DNA from: Acidimicrobiia bacterium
GTDB taxonomy: Bacteria > Actinomycetota > Acidimicrobiia > IMCC26256 > PALSA-555
Direction of reading: 5' to 3'
NCBI GenBank assembly: GCA_035948415.1
Contig: DASZJD010000094.1
Coordinates: 41,875 to 105,874 of the forward strand
Length of the DNA stretch: 64,000 nucleotides
A program made the translations under genes and the position numbers. The notes beneath the pieces are model-generated. The model ran no database searches, was not told the origin of the DNA, and worked only from the letters and a program-made list of their open reading frames with translations. Below, piece after piece: positions 1 to 8,287 of this stretch; positions within the stretch are counted from its first letter, which is position 1; every line of letters begins with the position of its first letter.

Positions 1-386
1 TGGCCGAGCAGCCGCTGCTCGGACTCAAGGCCGAGCATCCGGGCCGACGCGCCGGTGGCGACGATGAGCGCCTCGCCTCGGAACTCCTGGCCGTCGACCC
101 ACACCCCGAACGGCGACTCGCTGAGGTCCACCCGCTCGGCGTCGGCGGTGACGAACTCGGCGCCGAAACGCCCCGCCTGCTCGCGGAACTTCGTCATGAG
201 CTCCGGGCCGAGGATCCCGTCGGGGAAGCCCGGGTAGTTCTCGACGTCGTTCGTCAGCATGAGCTGCCCGCCGGCGGCGAGGCCCTCGATGACGACGGGG
301 GCCAGGTTCGCCCGGGCGCCGTAGACGGCCGCGGTCAGCCCCGCCGGCCCGGAGCCGACGATGACGAGCGACCGCTCATCGCTCAC
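1..386 (-). CDS. trxB: Thioredoxin reductase, partial (N-terminal part)
   Basis: FAD/NADPH-dependent flavoprotein that reduces thioredoxin in the cytoplasm. Only the first ~128 residues lie in the window. The N-terminus carries the Rossmann FAD motif GSGPAG (residues 11-16), followed by GGQL near residue 39, ENYPG near 49 and an ATGA segment near 113, the order seen in low-molecular-weight thioredoxin reductases. The redox CxxC would be beyond the window edge, so a related pyridine nucleotide-disulfide oxidoreductase cannot be fully excluded. The GTG start at 384-386 has a GGAGGAGG ribosome site about 12 bases upstream. It lies 28 bases after the small membrane gene on the same strand, so the two are probably co-transcribed. 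Confidence 0.85.
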   Translation of the reverse strand, partial: MSDERSLVIVGSGPAGLTAAVYGARANLAPVVIEGLAAGGQLMLTNDVENYPGFPDGILGPELMTKFREQAGRFGAEFVTADAERVDLSESPFGVWVDGQEFRGEALIVATGASARMLGLESEQRLLG

Positions 387-414
387 TGGGAGCCGCACCT
401 CCTCCGGACGCCGG

Positions 415-696
415 TCAGGCCGTCCGCTTGGTCCGCCTGCTCCAGCAGAACGCGCCCCCCAGCACGAGCATTCCGCCCGCGATCAGGTACGCCAGCCACA
501 CGTCGCCGGCCAGGAGCACGAGGCCCCGGAAGGCCCCGACCGACGCCAGCACGAGCGCGGTGAGCACGAAGAAGGTGACGAGGAGGCCGTAGACGACGGC
601 TCGGGTGGCCCGCTCGGCCGGTACGACGGCGCGCCGACGGACCGCCGAGACGGCGGCCTCGATCGCGTCCGCGGCTTGGGTGGTCCAGTCGGCCAT
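415..696 (-). CDS. Small two-TM membrane protein, function unknown
   Basis: A 93-residue protein with a charged, amphipathic N-terminal third (residues 1-32), two hydrophobic segments (about 34-57 and 66-85) and a basic C-terminal tail (RRTKRT), as expected for an integral membrane protein with a cytoplasmic tail. The general layout is like small phage-holin-superfamily or DUF membrane proteins found near thioredoxin genes in actinobacteria, but I do not recognise a specific family. It sits between the kinase and trxB on the same strand with an 83-base gap before it and 28 bases after it. A longer open frame on the same strand (383-853) is a compositional shadow. Confidence 0.65.
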   Translation of the reverse strand: MADWTTQAADAIEAAVSAVRRRAVVPAERATRAVVYGLLVTFFVLTALVLASVGAFRGLVLLAGDVWLAYLIAGGMLVLGGAFCWSRRTKRTA

Positions 697-779
697 GTGC
701 TCTCGATGAGGGGCCCGCCAGCGCTGGGAGCGTACCGGGGACGCGGAAGGGACCGGGAGCCTCGTCGCCGATCCGCGCC

Positions 780-1880
780 TCAGCGGCCCGGAGCGAGGGG
801 GTGCACCACCGGCGCTGGCACCGGGGAGGCCCCCGCCCCAGCGGCGCGGACAATGAGGTACCCGGCGGCGACCCCGGCGATGAACAGCACCGCCGCGAGG
901 ACGGCGACCGGGCCGCGGCGGGCGGGGCGTGGCGTCGGGCGGATCGGTGGGGCCGCCCGGGCCGGAGCGGGCGCGGGCTCTCGCGGGGGCATGACCACCG
1001 TGCGCGCGGGCTCGGCCCGAGGGGCGTCGGCGACGGTGGCGTCCTCGCGGGGACGGTCCGAGAGGGCGTCGGCGACGGCCTGGGCGGTTGGGGGACGGTC
1101 GGCCGGGTCGAGGGCCAGGCAGGCCATGATCAGCCGGGCCAGCCCCGACGGGCAGTCGGGACGGGTCTGGCGGACCGGAGCGGGCGGAGTGCTCAGCCTG
1201 GCAAGGGCGATGGCCATCTCGGTGTCGCCCTGGAAGGGGAGCTCGCCGACGAGCATCTCGTAGAGCACGAGGCCGAGGGCGTAGATGTCGGTGCGCGGGT
1301 CCACGGGCTCGCCCCGCAGCTGCTCCGGCGCGAGGTAGCGGGCGGTGCCGACGACGGTGCCGGTCCGGGTCAGCTCGCCGCCCCCGGCCTTGGCGATTCC
1401 GAAGTCCGTGACCTTGACGGAGCCGTCCGGCGGCACGAGCACGTTCGCGGGCTTCACGTCCCGGTGCACGACGCCCTGCCGGTGGGCGGCCTCGAGGGCG
1501 GCGGCGACCTCGCGGCCGATCCGCACGGACTCGAGGATCGGAAGCGGGCCCTTGACGTCGAGGACGCGTCGCAGGTTGGGACCGTCGACGAACTCCATGA
1601 CGATGTAGCCGAGGCCCTCGTCGTCGCCGGTGTCGTACGTGGCGACGATCCCTGGATGGCTGAGCCGGGCTGCGGCCACAGCCTCGTTGCGGAACCGGGT
1701 GCGCAGCGCCTCGTCGAAAGCGAGCTCTGGGTGCAAGATCTTCACGGCCACCCGTCGAGCGAGCAGCGTGTCCTCCCCGACCCAGACCGTCGCCATCCCG
1801 CCCCGGGCGAGGACGCTCACGAGCCGATACCGGCCACCGAGCACGCGACCCGGCGCGGCAGGAGCAGACACCGGCGTCAC
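780..1880 (-). CDS. Membrane-anchored Ser/Thr protein kinase (PknB-like, no PASTA domains)
   Basis: Hanks-type kinase of 366 residues. Visible motifs: glycine loop around residues 25-32 (ARGGMATV), invariant lysine K47 in AVK, catalytic loop HRDVKPAN at 139-146 with D141, and DFG at 159-161, then the APE-like element APEQL and a normal C-lobe to about residue 275. A proline/alanine-rich linker follows, then one membrane helix (about 323-346) and only ~20 residues outside. The absence of extracellular PASTA repeats separates it from true PknB, so what it senses is unknown. The GTG start at 1878-1880 lies 29 bases after the degV stop, so it may be in the same transcript. Substrates are not inferable, though murJ lies nearby. 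Confidence 0.93.
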   Translation of the reverse strand: MTPVSAPAAPGRVLGGRYRLVSVLARGGMATVWVGEDTLLARRVAVKILHPELAFDEALRTRFRNEAVAAARLSHPGIVATYDTGDDEGLGYIVMEFVDGPNLRRVLDVKGPLPILESVRIGREVAAALEAAHRQGVVHRDVKPANVLVPPDGSVKVTDFGIAKAGGGELTRTGTVVGTARYLAPEQLRGEPVDPRTDIYALGLVLYEMLVGELPFQGDTEMAIALARLSTPPAPVRQTRPDCPSGLARLIMACLALDPADRPPTAQAVADALSDRPREDATVADAPRAEPARTVVMPPREPAPAPARAAPPIRPTPRPARRGPVAVLAAVLFIAGVAAGYLIVRAAGAGASPVPAPVVHPLAPGR

Positions 1881-1909
1881 GCTACCCAGCCCGGCGCTCC
1901 GGGCCCGCG

Positions 1910-2746
1910 TCAGCCCGCGACCTGGAAGGTGACTCCGAGGACCCCGGGCCCGGCGTGGGTCCCGATCACGGGGCCGACGTCGCCGACCACAATCTTGTCG
2001 CGAGGCGCGACGTCGTCGACGAGGTCGAGGAACTCGTCGAGGTCGGGGGCGGCGCCGTGGAGGACGGCCACTTCCTCGACCGACTGCTCATGGACCTTGT
2101 CCGCGAGCAAGCGGAGCGCCTTCGATCGGGTGCGGACCTTTCCGGCCTCCTCAACGACGCCATCGCGCACCTCGATGACGGGCTTCACCGCCAGCATCGA
2201 GCCGAGCAGGGCGCGCGCGTTCCCGATCCGGCCTCCCTTCCTCAGGAACTCGAGGGTGTCGAGGGTTCCGAAGAGCCGGGTGCGGTCGCGCCGGTCGGTG
2301 ACCTCTTCGACGACCTCCTCGAGGGGGGCGCCCTCGTTGGCCCTGCGGGCGGCGGCCAGGCACAGGCTGCCGAGGCCCATCGAGCAGGTGAGCGAGTCGA
2401 TGACCTCGACCGGGCAGCCCTCCGCGACCGATGAGGCCGCGACCTGCGCGGCCTGCATGGTGGCGGACAGCCGCGACGACAGGTTGACGCAGACGATCCC
2501 GTCGGCACCGGCCTCCGCGAGGGCGCCAAAGCAGGCCGCGAACGCGCCGGCGGACGGGGCCGCGGTCTCGGGCAGCGCCGACGCGTGGGTCAGGCGGCGC
2601 CAGAACTCCTGGTTCGAGAGCTCCTCGCGATCGATGAGCTCCTCGGCACCGAACCGGATCGTGAGCGGCACGATCTCGATGCCGAGCTCGGCGACGAGCG
2701 GCTCGGGCAGGTCGCAGGCGCTGTCGGTGACGACTCGGACTGGCAC
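1910..2746 (-). CDS. DegV family fatty-acid-binding protein
   Basis: About 278 residues, the usual DegV length. The N-terminus VRVVTDSACDLP is the family signature (TDSxxDLP), and the C-terminal half has the typical FLRKGGRI and MLAVKPVIEVRDG segments. DegV/FakB proteins bind a fatty acid and can present it to a fatty acid kinase; no FakA homologue is in the window, so the partner is unknown. I chose GTG at 2744-2746 because GGGGAGG lies just upstream; an ATG at 2777-2779 would add 11 residues. The same frame stays open as far as 4435, but that part overlaps murJ on the same strand and is a shadow. Confidence 0.9.
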   Translation of the reverse strand: MPVRVVTDSACDLPEPLVAELGIEIVPLTIRFGAEELIDREELSNQEFWRRLTHASALPETAAPSAGAFAACFGALAEAGADGIVCVNLSSRLSATMQAAQVAASSVAEGCPVEVIDSLTCSMGLGSLCLAAARRANEGAPLEEVVEEVTDRRDRTRLFGTLDTLEFLRKGGRIGNARALLGSMLAVKPVIEVRDGVVEEAGKVRTRSKALRLLADKVHEQSVEEVAVLHGAAPDLDEFLDLVDDVAPRDKIVVGDVGPVIGTHAGPGVLGVTFQVAG

Positions 2747-2775
2747 GGCTGCCTCCCCTGGCGCCCGGGTAGGTG

Positions 2776-4413
2776 TCATCGTCGCACGCCGGCGCCTCCC
2801 TGGGCCGCTCGGCGGCGGGCAGGGCGGAACCCCGCCGCCAGCGCTTGCCACTCCTCGACCCGGGTCAGGGTGAGCCCAGTGGCCAGGACGAGGGTTGCGA
2901 CGAGCAGCCCGGCGGCGGTGGCGGCAACGGCCCGGATGCCGCCGGCCCAGCCGACGGCGCCCGCTGCGAGCCACGCGGCGGTTCCGGCGACGGCGCTCAC
3001 CAGCGCGACCTTGCTGGTCGTCGTCTCGATCCCCCGACCCTGGAGGCCGCCGATGCGGCGGCTCAGCACCGCCAGCGTGACGACCGCCGCGACGGCGTAC
3101 GCGCCCGAGAACGCGTAGGCGAGGCCGGGGATGCCCAGCGGTCCGAACAGAGCCAGCGCCAGCCCGACGTTCACCGCGTTCTCGAGACAGTTGAGCAGAA
3201 ATGGCGTACGGGTGTCGTGGACGGAGTAGAAGACGCGCAGTGCGAACAGGTAGACGGAGAAGAAGGGGAGACCCACCGCGAACGCGACCACGGTGTGCGC
3301 GACCAGGGCGGAGTCTCCGCGGGAGAAGGCCCCTCGTTGCAGCAGCGCTACGACCGCAGGTCGGGCCAGGGCGACCGAGACCGCGGCGGCGGGGATCACG
3401 ATCGTGAGGACGAGCCGCAGGGCGCGCGCGAAGCGGTGCCGGAGGGCAGGCAGATCCCTCGCCACCGCCGCCAGCTCGGGACCGGCCGTGGTCATGATCG
3501 ACACCGCGAACAGCCCGTGCGGGAGCTGGAACAGGGTGTACGCCAAGAGGTAGGCGGCGGGCCCCCCGGTCCGCCCGTTGGCCAGGACGAGGACGATCCA
3601 GAGCGCGACCTGGTTCGCCACGACGTATCCGACCGTCCAGCCCGACAGCCGCAGGACGGTCGCGACCGCCCGGTGCCGCCAGGCGGCGAGGAACCGGAGC
3701 CGTACCCGAGCGCCCTTCAGGGCGGGGACGAGGCCGAACGCCATGACCGCCACCGCCGCGGTGGTCCCCAGACCGAGGTAGAGCAGCAACGGCGTGTCGC
3801 CGAGGACGCGGCCCACCGTGATCGGCCGGCCGGCGAGGCGCGGGAGGGACAGAAACAGGGCGACGAGAACGAGATTGTTCAGGTTTGGCGCGAATGCAGC
3901 CGCGGCGAAGCGTCGCCGCGCTTGGAGCAGGGCGGTGGCGAGGGCGGTGAACCCGTACAGCGCGATCTGCGGCATGAACAGGCGGACCAGGTCGGTCGCG
4001 AGTTCGCGCTGCGGCCCTTGCTGGGCCCCGGACACACGGAGCGTGAGCAGGTCGGCGATCCAGGGGGCGAGGACGACGCCGAGCACCGACACCGCGATCA
4101 ACGCGAGGATCGACACGGTCACGACCGCGCTCGTCGCGTCCTCGTCGTCGTCGGCGAGGTGCCGCACGAACTGGGGGACCAAGGTCGCGGTGAGGACGCC
4201 GCCGACCAACAGCTCGTAGAGCATGTTCGGCGTCTCGTTCGCGAACGCGTACGTGCCGGACAGCGCGCTGAGCCCGATGGCGTAGGCGGCCGCCGCCCGC
4301 CACAGCAGACCGGTGATCCGGGACGTGGCGGTACCGACGCCGACGACGACGCTGGACCGGACAAGGCGACCGGTGTCGTGAGGGCGCAGGCCGCCTTGCC
4401 CGCGCCGGGTCAT
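2776..4413 (-). CDS. murJ: Lipid II flippase MurJ (MviN family)
   Basis: Flips lipid II across the cytoplasmic membrane for peptidoglycan synthesis. About 545 residues, hydrophobic throughout with roughly 14 membrane segments. The early part has the MviN features: a TATSRITGLLWRAA helix, a FANETPNMLYELLVGG segment and the TATLVPQFVR turn. The ATG at 4411-4413 overlaps the stop of the upstream gene in an ATGA arrangement, so the two are translationally coupled. It is followed 29 bases later by degV. The pairing with a secreted DUF6049-like protein is common in actinobacteria, where the flippase is controlled by kinase phosphorylation; the nearby kinase is therefore suggestive, but that link is inference. 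Confidence 0.93.
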   Translation of the reverse strand: MTRRGQGGLRPHDTGRLVRSSVVVGVGTATSRITGLLWRAAAAYAIGLSALSGTYAFANETPNMLYELLVGGVLTATLVPQFVRHLADDDEDATSAVVTVSILALIAVSVLGVVLAPWIADLLTLRVSGAQQGPQRELATDLVRLFMPQIALYGFTALATALLQARRRFAAAAFAPNLNNLVLVALFLSLPRLAGRPITVGRVLGDTPLLLYLGLGTTAAVAVMAFGLVPALKGARVRLRFLAAWRHRAVATVLRLSGWTVGYVVANQVALWIVLVLANGRTGGPAAYLLAYTLFQLPHGLFAVSIMTTAGPELAAVARDLPALRHRFARALRLVLTIVIPAAAVSVALARPAVVALLQRGAFSRGDSALVAHTVVAFAVGLPFFSVYLFALRVFYSVHDTRTPFLLNCLENAVNVGLALALFGPLGIPGLAYAFSGAYAVAAVVTLAVLSRRIGGLQGRGIETTTSKVALVSAVAGTAAWLAAGAVGWAGGIRAVAATAAGLLVATLVLATGLTLTRVEEWQALAAGFRPARRRAAQGGAGVRR

Positions 4414-6434
4414 CGCACCGTCTCGAGGCGGGCACGGCGTCGCCGCCGGATGTCGAAGGCCCACCAGGCCACGATGAACACGGCGGCGCCGATCGCCAGC
4501 GCCAGCCCGACGCTGCTGATGACCGTCGATCGCACCTTGAAGCGGCCCTCGGCGATCAGCAGCGACCCGTCGGCCGACCGGACGCTCATCACGAGCGGGA
4601 AGGTGCCGGAGGTCCGCGACCGGACGTCGAACCGGATCGTGGTGCTCCGTGGTGGGAGGGCGACGAGCTGCAGCGCTCCGCCGGGAAAGTCGAGCTTGTG
4701 GCTGCTCAGGCCGACGAGGACCCGCACCGCCTGACCGGTGTCGTTCCGGAACGTGATCGGCACCGCGCCCGACCGGGCGGTCAGCGTGATCGTGCCCGGA
4801 GCCGGGACCCGGATCTGGGCGATGAAGGCGTTCACGGTCGCATTGGCGGCCGCGAGCGCGCCGCGCGCCAGTGCCGGCCCGGCGGGCGGCGGCGGCCACG
4901 CCGACGAGATCGATGACAGGAGGAACCGGCCGCCTCGGGCGAGCCGCGGATCGCTCGCCGGCACCAGCGAGCCGAAGGCGGTGAGGTGGGCCTGGGCGGC
5001 GCGGTACGAACGGTCGCTGACCGCGGGGGTTCCGGGCGTGTACGGCGTCAGCGACCGGACGTCGCCGATCGTCGCCGGCGGGACGCCGCTGAAGACGCTG
5101 CGGACGGTCGTCGGTGTCAGCCACGGGTTCCCGGTCAGCCCGCCGAGCACCGCTTCGAGCAGGGCCGCCGACGCGTCGAACCCGTCCGGATTCACGACGA
5201 CCACGGCGCGGGTCGAAGCCGGCGCCTCGATCGCAGTAAGGGCCAATCCCGCCAGGAACCGCTGGGCCCGCAACGCGGGCGGCGAGCTCCCGCCCAGGGT
5301 CCCGGCCAGCCCGTCGTCGTTCGCGACCGCCGCGACCGGCCCGCTCGGCGCCAGGCTGGCCGAGGGTTCCAGGCCGAACGGCGCCGCGCTGGTCAGCGGG
5401 CTCCGACCCGGCGTGACGGCGCGGCCGTCGACGATGACTTGGTCGACGCCCCGGGCCCGGAGGCGGGTCAGCGAGTCGGCGTCGACGGGCACGGCGAGCA
5501 CGGTCCGCTGGTCCAGGCGGGACCCGAAGAACCGATCCGTGGCGGCGGCGCCCAGCAGCACCGCCGCGTCGTCCGCGCTGCCGAGCCCGCCGCGAAGTAG
5601 CGCGGGCAGGTCGACCGGCACGTACGGACCCGCGAGCGCCTGGACCTGGCCGGTGTCAACGGCGCCACGCAGCTCCGACGCGCCGGCGCCGGCGCCCGGA
5701 TCGACGCGGGCCAGCGTGCTCCAGGTGTCGAGGGTCTCGGGTGACGGAGCGAGGGTTACCGGCACGCTGGGATGGCGGGCGAGCGCCGCGACCTGGCGAC
5801 CGAGGATGCCCTCGGGCTGCAATGCCGTGGTGACGGCGGGCGCGATCGAGCCGTCGGGCTGCAGGGCCGGGCGGGCCGCCAGCGGCCACACCCACGCCAC
5901 GCCGAGCCGGGTGGTGAGCGGCTGAGGCTGGCCGCCCAGCCCAGCGTCGACCGCGACCAGGTAGGTCACGAAGCGCGCCAGGCCTTGCTCCTGGCTGTCG
6001 CGCAGCTCGATCTCGAGGGGGTACACGCCCCGCTGCGGCACCGCGAGTCGACTGGCGTCGAACGCGCCGTTCGGCCCGCTCACCCCGATGGCCACGTCGC
6101 GGCTGCCGTCGGCCTCGGTCGGCAGCAGGTCCACGGGGAGCGTCAGCGTCTTCAGCACCGGCCCGAGGTCCTGGCTATCGAAGCTGGATCGCGCGCTGAG
6201 GGCGTCGTGTGCGACGACGTTGAGCTGCTCGCCGGGCGTCGACGCCGCGACGGCCAGGCGGGCCCGGAACGTGCCACCGAGAATCGTCCACGGGTCTTGG
6301 GCCACGAGCGCCAGGCGGCTCGGGACGTCCGGCGGGACGGTCGGCGCCGGCGTCGGGGCCGCTCCGGCGCGACCCGGCAGACACGCGGCGAGGATTGCCG
6401 CGGCGGCGCCCGCTCGCGCGAACCGGGGGATCAC
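4410..6434 (-). CDS. Secreted/membrane-anchored protein upstream of murJ (DUF6049-like)
   Basis: A 674-residue exported protein with an N-terminal signal segment ending in ILAAC, which resembles a lipobox, a long Ala/Pro/Thr-rich extracytoplasmic part and a C-terminal membrane helix (VISSVGLALAIGAAVFIVAW) followed by an arginine-rich cytoplasmic tail. This topology and its place directly before murJ match the DUF6049 family of actinobacteria, whose function is unknown. I chose GTG at 6432-6434 because it overlaps the GNAT stop codon as GTGA and gives a proper signal peptide; the longer frame to 6566 would lie inside the GNAT gene. Presence of both a possible lipobox and a C-terminal anchor is unusual and the lipobox may be fortuitous. 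Confidence 0.82.
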   Translation of the reverse strand: MIPRFARAGAAAAILAACLPGRAGAAPTPAPTVPPDVPSRLALVAQDPWTILGGTFRARLAVAASTPGEQLNVVAHDALSARSSFDSQDLGPVLKTLTLPVDLLPTEADGSRDVAIGVSGPNGAFDASRLAVPQRGVYPLEIELRDSQEQGLARFVTYLVAVDAGLGGQPQPLTTRLGVAWVWPLAARPALQPDGSIAPAVTTALQPEGILGRQVAALARHPSVPVTLAPSPETLDTWSTLARVDPGAGAGASELRGAVDTGQVQALAGPYVPVDLPALLRGGLGSADDAAVLLGAAATDRFFGSRLDQRTVLAVPVDADSLTRLRARGVDQVIVDGRAVTPGRSPLTSAAPFGLEPSASLAPSGPVAAVANDDGLAGTLGGSSPPALRAQRFLAGLALTAIEAPASTRAVVVVNPDGFDASAALLEAVLGGLTGNPWLTPTTVRSVFSGVPPATIGDVRSLTPYTPGTPAVSDRSYRAAQAHLTAFGSLVPASDPRLARGGRFLLSSISSAWPPPPAGPALARGALAAANATVNAFIAQIRVPAPGTITLTARSGAVPITFRNDTGQAVRVLVGLSSHKLDFPGGALQLVALPPRSTTIRFDVRSRTSGTFPLVMSVRSADGSLLIAEGRFKVRSTVISSVGLALAIGAAVFIVAWWAFDIRRRRRARLETVR

Positions 6435-7147
6435 AGTGCGCAGCCGAGCACGGCCAAGCCCGACGGCAGTCGCCGGAACCCGCACGCCTCGTACAGCGCC
6501 ACCGCCTCGTGGTTTTCCACTTGGGTGTTGACGAGGCAGCGGTGCCCGCCTCCTCGGCGAACCCACCCGAGCGCGTCCGCCACCAGCGCGCGCCCGAGGC
6601 CCCGCCCGCGGACGGCGGGATGGACCGCGAGCCGCTGCAGGTAACCCTGACGGCCCGATCGGCCGGTCACGGCGTAGGCCACCGGGATCGGATCATCCTC
6701 GCGTTGCCCCACCCGGAAGCGCGAGGCCGGGGTGGCGCGCAGGGCGTCACGCAGCCCGGACGAGCCGAGTCGCCAGGCCGGCGGGAACGCCCGGGTGTCG
6801 AGCTCCACGACGGCGGTCCAGTCGCCCCGGCGGGCTCGACGCAGCCTCGCGGTCCGGTCGGGGGGCAGCGTCGCTCCGAGCGAGTGGACGAGCAGGTGGA
6901 GCTGCTCTCGCAGCGTGAAGCCGGCGTCGAGAAACGGAGCCGCGGCGGTGGCGGTGAGTGGGCCGGTGACGAGCTCGCGGTAGCCGGCAGCGCGGACCCG
7001 GGCGACGCAGTCGCGGACCGCGGTCGGCGCAAGCACGGTCTCGGTGGTCACCGCGACCAGCGCGACGCCGGGACGGTCGTGCCACGGTCCCACCCGGGCC
7101 CAGCCTCCCGCGCAGCGAAGTGTTCGCTCACCGGTGCGTGAGGCCAC
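6431..7147 (-). CDS. GNAT family N-acetyltransferase
   Basis: The C-terminal ~150 residues form a GNAT fold with the acetyl-CoA loop LAVHPAVRGRGLGRALV (the R/Q-x-x-G-x-G/A motif) and the terminal NHEAVALYEACGFRR segment, typical of RimI-like acetyltransferases. The N-terminal ~90 residues resemble a second, degenerate GNAT half. The substrate cannot be told. The start is uncertain: GTG at 7145-7147 leaves a normal divergent promoter gap to the deacetylase gene at 7233, whereas the longer open frame to 7477 would overlap that gene. Its stop overlaps the start of the secreted murJ-linked gene by 4 bases, so it is probably the first gene of the minus-strand murJ operon. Confidence 0.85.
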   Translation of the reverse strand: MASRTGERTLRCAGGWARVGPWHDRPGVALVAVTTETVLAPTAVRDCVARVRAAGYRELVTGPLTATAAAPFLDAGFTLREQLHLLVHSLGATLPPDRTARLRRARRGDWTAVVELDTRAFPPAWRLGSSGLRDALRATPASRFRVGQREDDPIPVAYAVTGRSGRQGYLQRLAVHPAVRGRGLGRALVADALGWVRRGGGHRCLVNTQVENHEAVALYEACGFRRLPSGLAVLGCAL

Positions 7148-7232
7148 GGGCGGCGAGCGTACCCGCAGCCCCCAAGGAATTGGCTCAGCGCGCGGCGGCC
7201 CGCGACCGAGACCGCCCGGATACCCTCGCTCG

Positions 7233-8246
7233 GTGCTGCTCGTCGCGGCCGATCCGGCGTTCGGGAGCCACGACCCCGGCCCAGGCCATCCCGACCGACG
7301 GGCGCGCCTTGACGCGGTAGCGGCCGGCACCGCCGCGGCGGCAGTGTCGGACGCCATCGTCGCCCTGCCGCCCCGGGCAGCGACCCGCGAAGAGCTCGGC
7401 CGGGTGCACGCCGGCACGCTGGTCGACGCTGTCGAGCAGCTCAGCGCGCGCGGTGGCGGGGCCGTGGACCCTGACACGGTGCTCTCCGCGGGCTCCTACG
7501 TGGCCGCGGCCCGGGCCGCAGGCGCCGGCCTGGCCGCGGTCGAGGCCCTGGAACGCGGCGAGGGGACGGCGGCCTTCCTCGGGGTGCGTCCCCCGGGGCA
7601 CCACGCGACCGGTCGGCGGCCCATGGGGTTCTGCCTGTTCAACAACGTGGCAGTCACGGCCGCCGCGCTGGTGGCGAGCGGCTCCCGCGTGTGCGTCCTC
7701 GACTACGACGCCCACCATGGCAATGGGACCCAGGAGATCTTCTGGGAGGAACCGCGCGTCCTGTACGTGTCGCTCCACGAGTGGCCCCTGTACCCGGGCA
7801 CCGGCCGCCTCGACGAGACCGGCGCCGGGGCTGGCGCCGGGGCCACGTGCAACTTGCCGCTCCCCGCGGGCGCGACGGGCGACGTGTATCAGCGTGCCCT
7901 CGACGAGGTCGTCGAGCCGCTCGTCACCGGCTTCGACCCCGACTGGCTCCTCGTCTCCTGCGGCTTCGACGCCCATCGGGCCGATCCGCTCACGGGGCTG
8001 GCGCTTTCCGCCGGGGACTACGGGGCCCTGGCCGCCCGGGCGCGGGCGCTCGCCCCCGGACCGTCCCGGACCATCGTGTTCCTCGAGGGCGGCTACGACC
8101 TCCAGGCGGTCCGCGACTCGGTCGCCGCCACGCTGCCGGCGCTGCTCGAGGTGACGGCCGCCGCACCCGAGGCCCCGACCAGGGGCGGCCCCGGCGCCGA
8201 CGTCGTGGAGGCGGCGCACCAGCGCTGGGCGCAGCGCGTCGACTGA
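7233..8246 (+). CDS. Histone deacetylase-family (class II-like) deacetylase
   Basis: Zn-dependent amidohydrolase of the arginase/HDAC superfamily, about 337 residues. Motifs in order: RPPGHHA (catalytic His pair), FNNVAV, DYDAHHGNGT (zinc Asp/His ligands), GFDAH with the third zinc ligand, and the C-terminal EGGYD. Bacterial members deacetylate acetyl-polyamines, acetoin-pathway enzymes or other acyl-lysine proteins; the substrate here is unknown. GTG at 7233-7235 gives the expected N-terminus LLVAADPAF; the open frame reaches further upstream to 7044, but that part overlaps the divergent acetyltransferase gene. The PilT-like gene follows after 41 bases. Confidence 0.92.
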   Translation: MLLVAADPAFGSHDPGPGHPDRRARLDAVAAGTAAAAVSDAIVALPPRAATREELGRVHAGTLVDAVEQLSARGGGAVDPDTVLSAGSYVAAARAAGAGLAAVEALERGEGTAAFLGVRPPGHHATGRRPMGFCLFNNVAVTAAALVASGSRVCVLDYDAHHGNGTQEIFWEEPRVLYVSLHEWPLYPGTGRLDETGAGAGAGATCNLPLPAGATGDVYQRALDEVVEPLVTGFDPDWLLVSCGFDAHRADPLTGLALSAGDYGALAARARALAPGPSRTIVFLEGGYDLQAVRDSVAATLPALLEVTAAAPEAPTRGGPGADVVEAAHQRWAQRVD

Positions 8247-8287
8247 GGCAGGTTCAGGGCGGGAGCAGACGCGCCGATACCTCGCGC

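Noticed and set aside
361..2873. Long plus-strand open frames (300 and 690 residues)
   Set aside because: They are antisense to the kinase, DegV and MurJ genes and encode low-complexity Arg/Gly/Asp-rich sequence; typical shadows in high-GC DNA.
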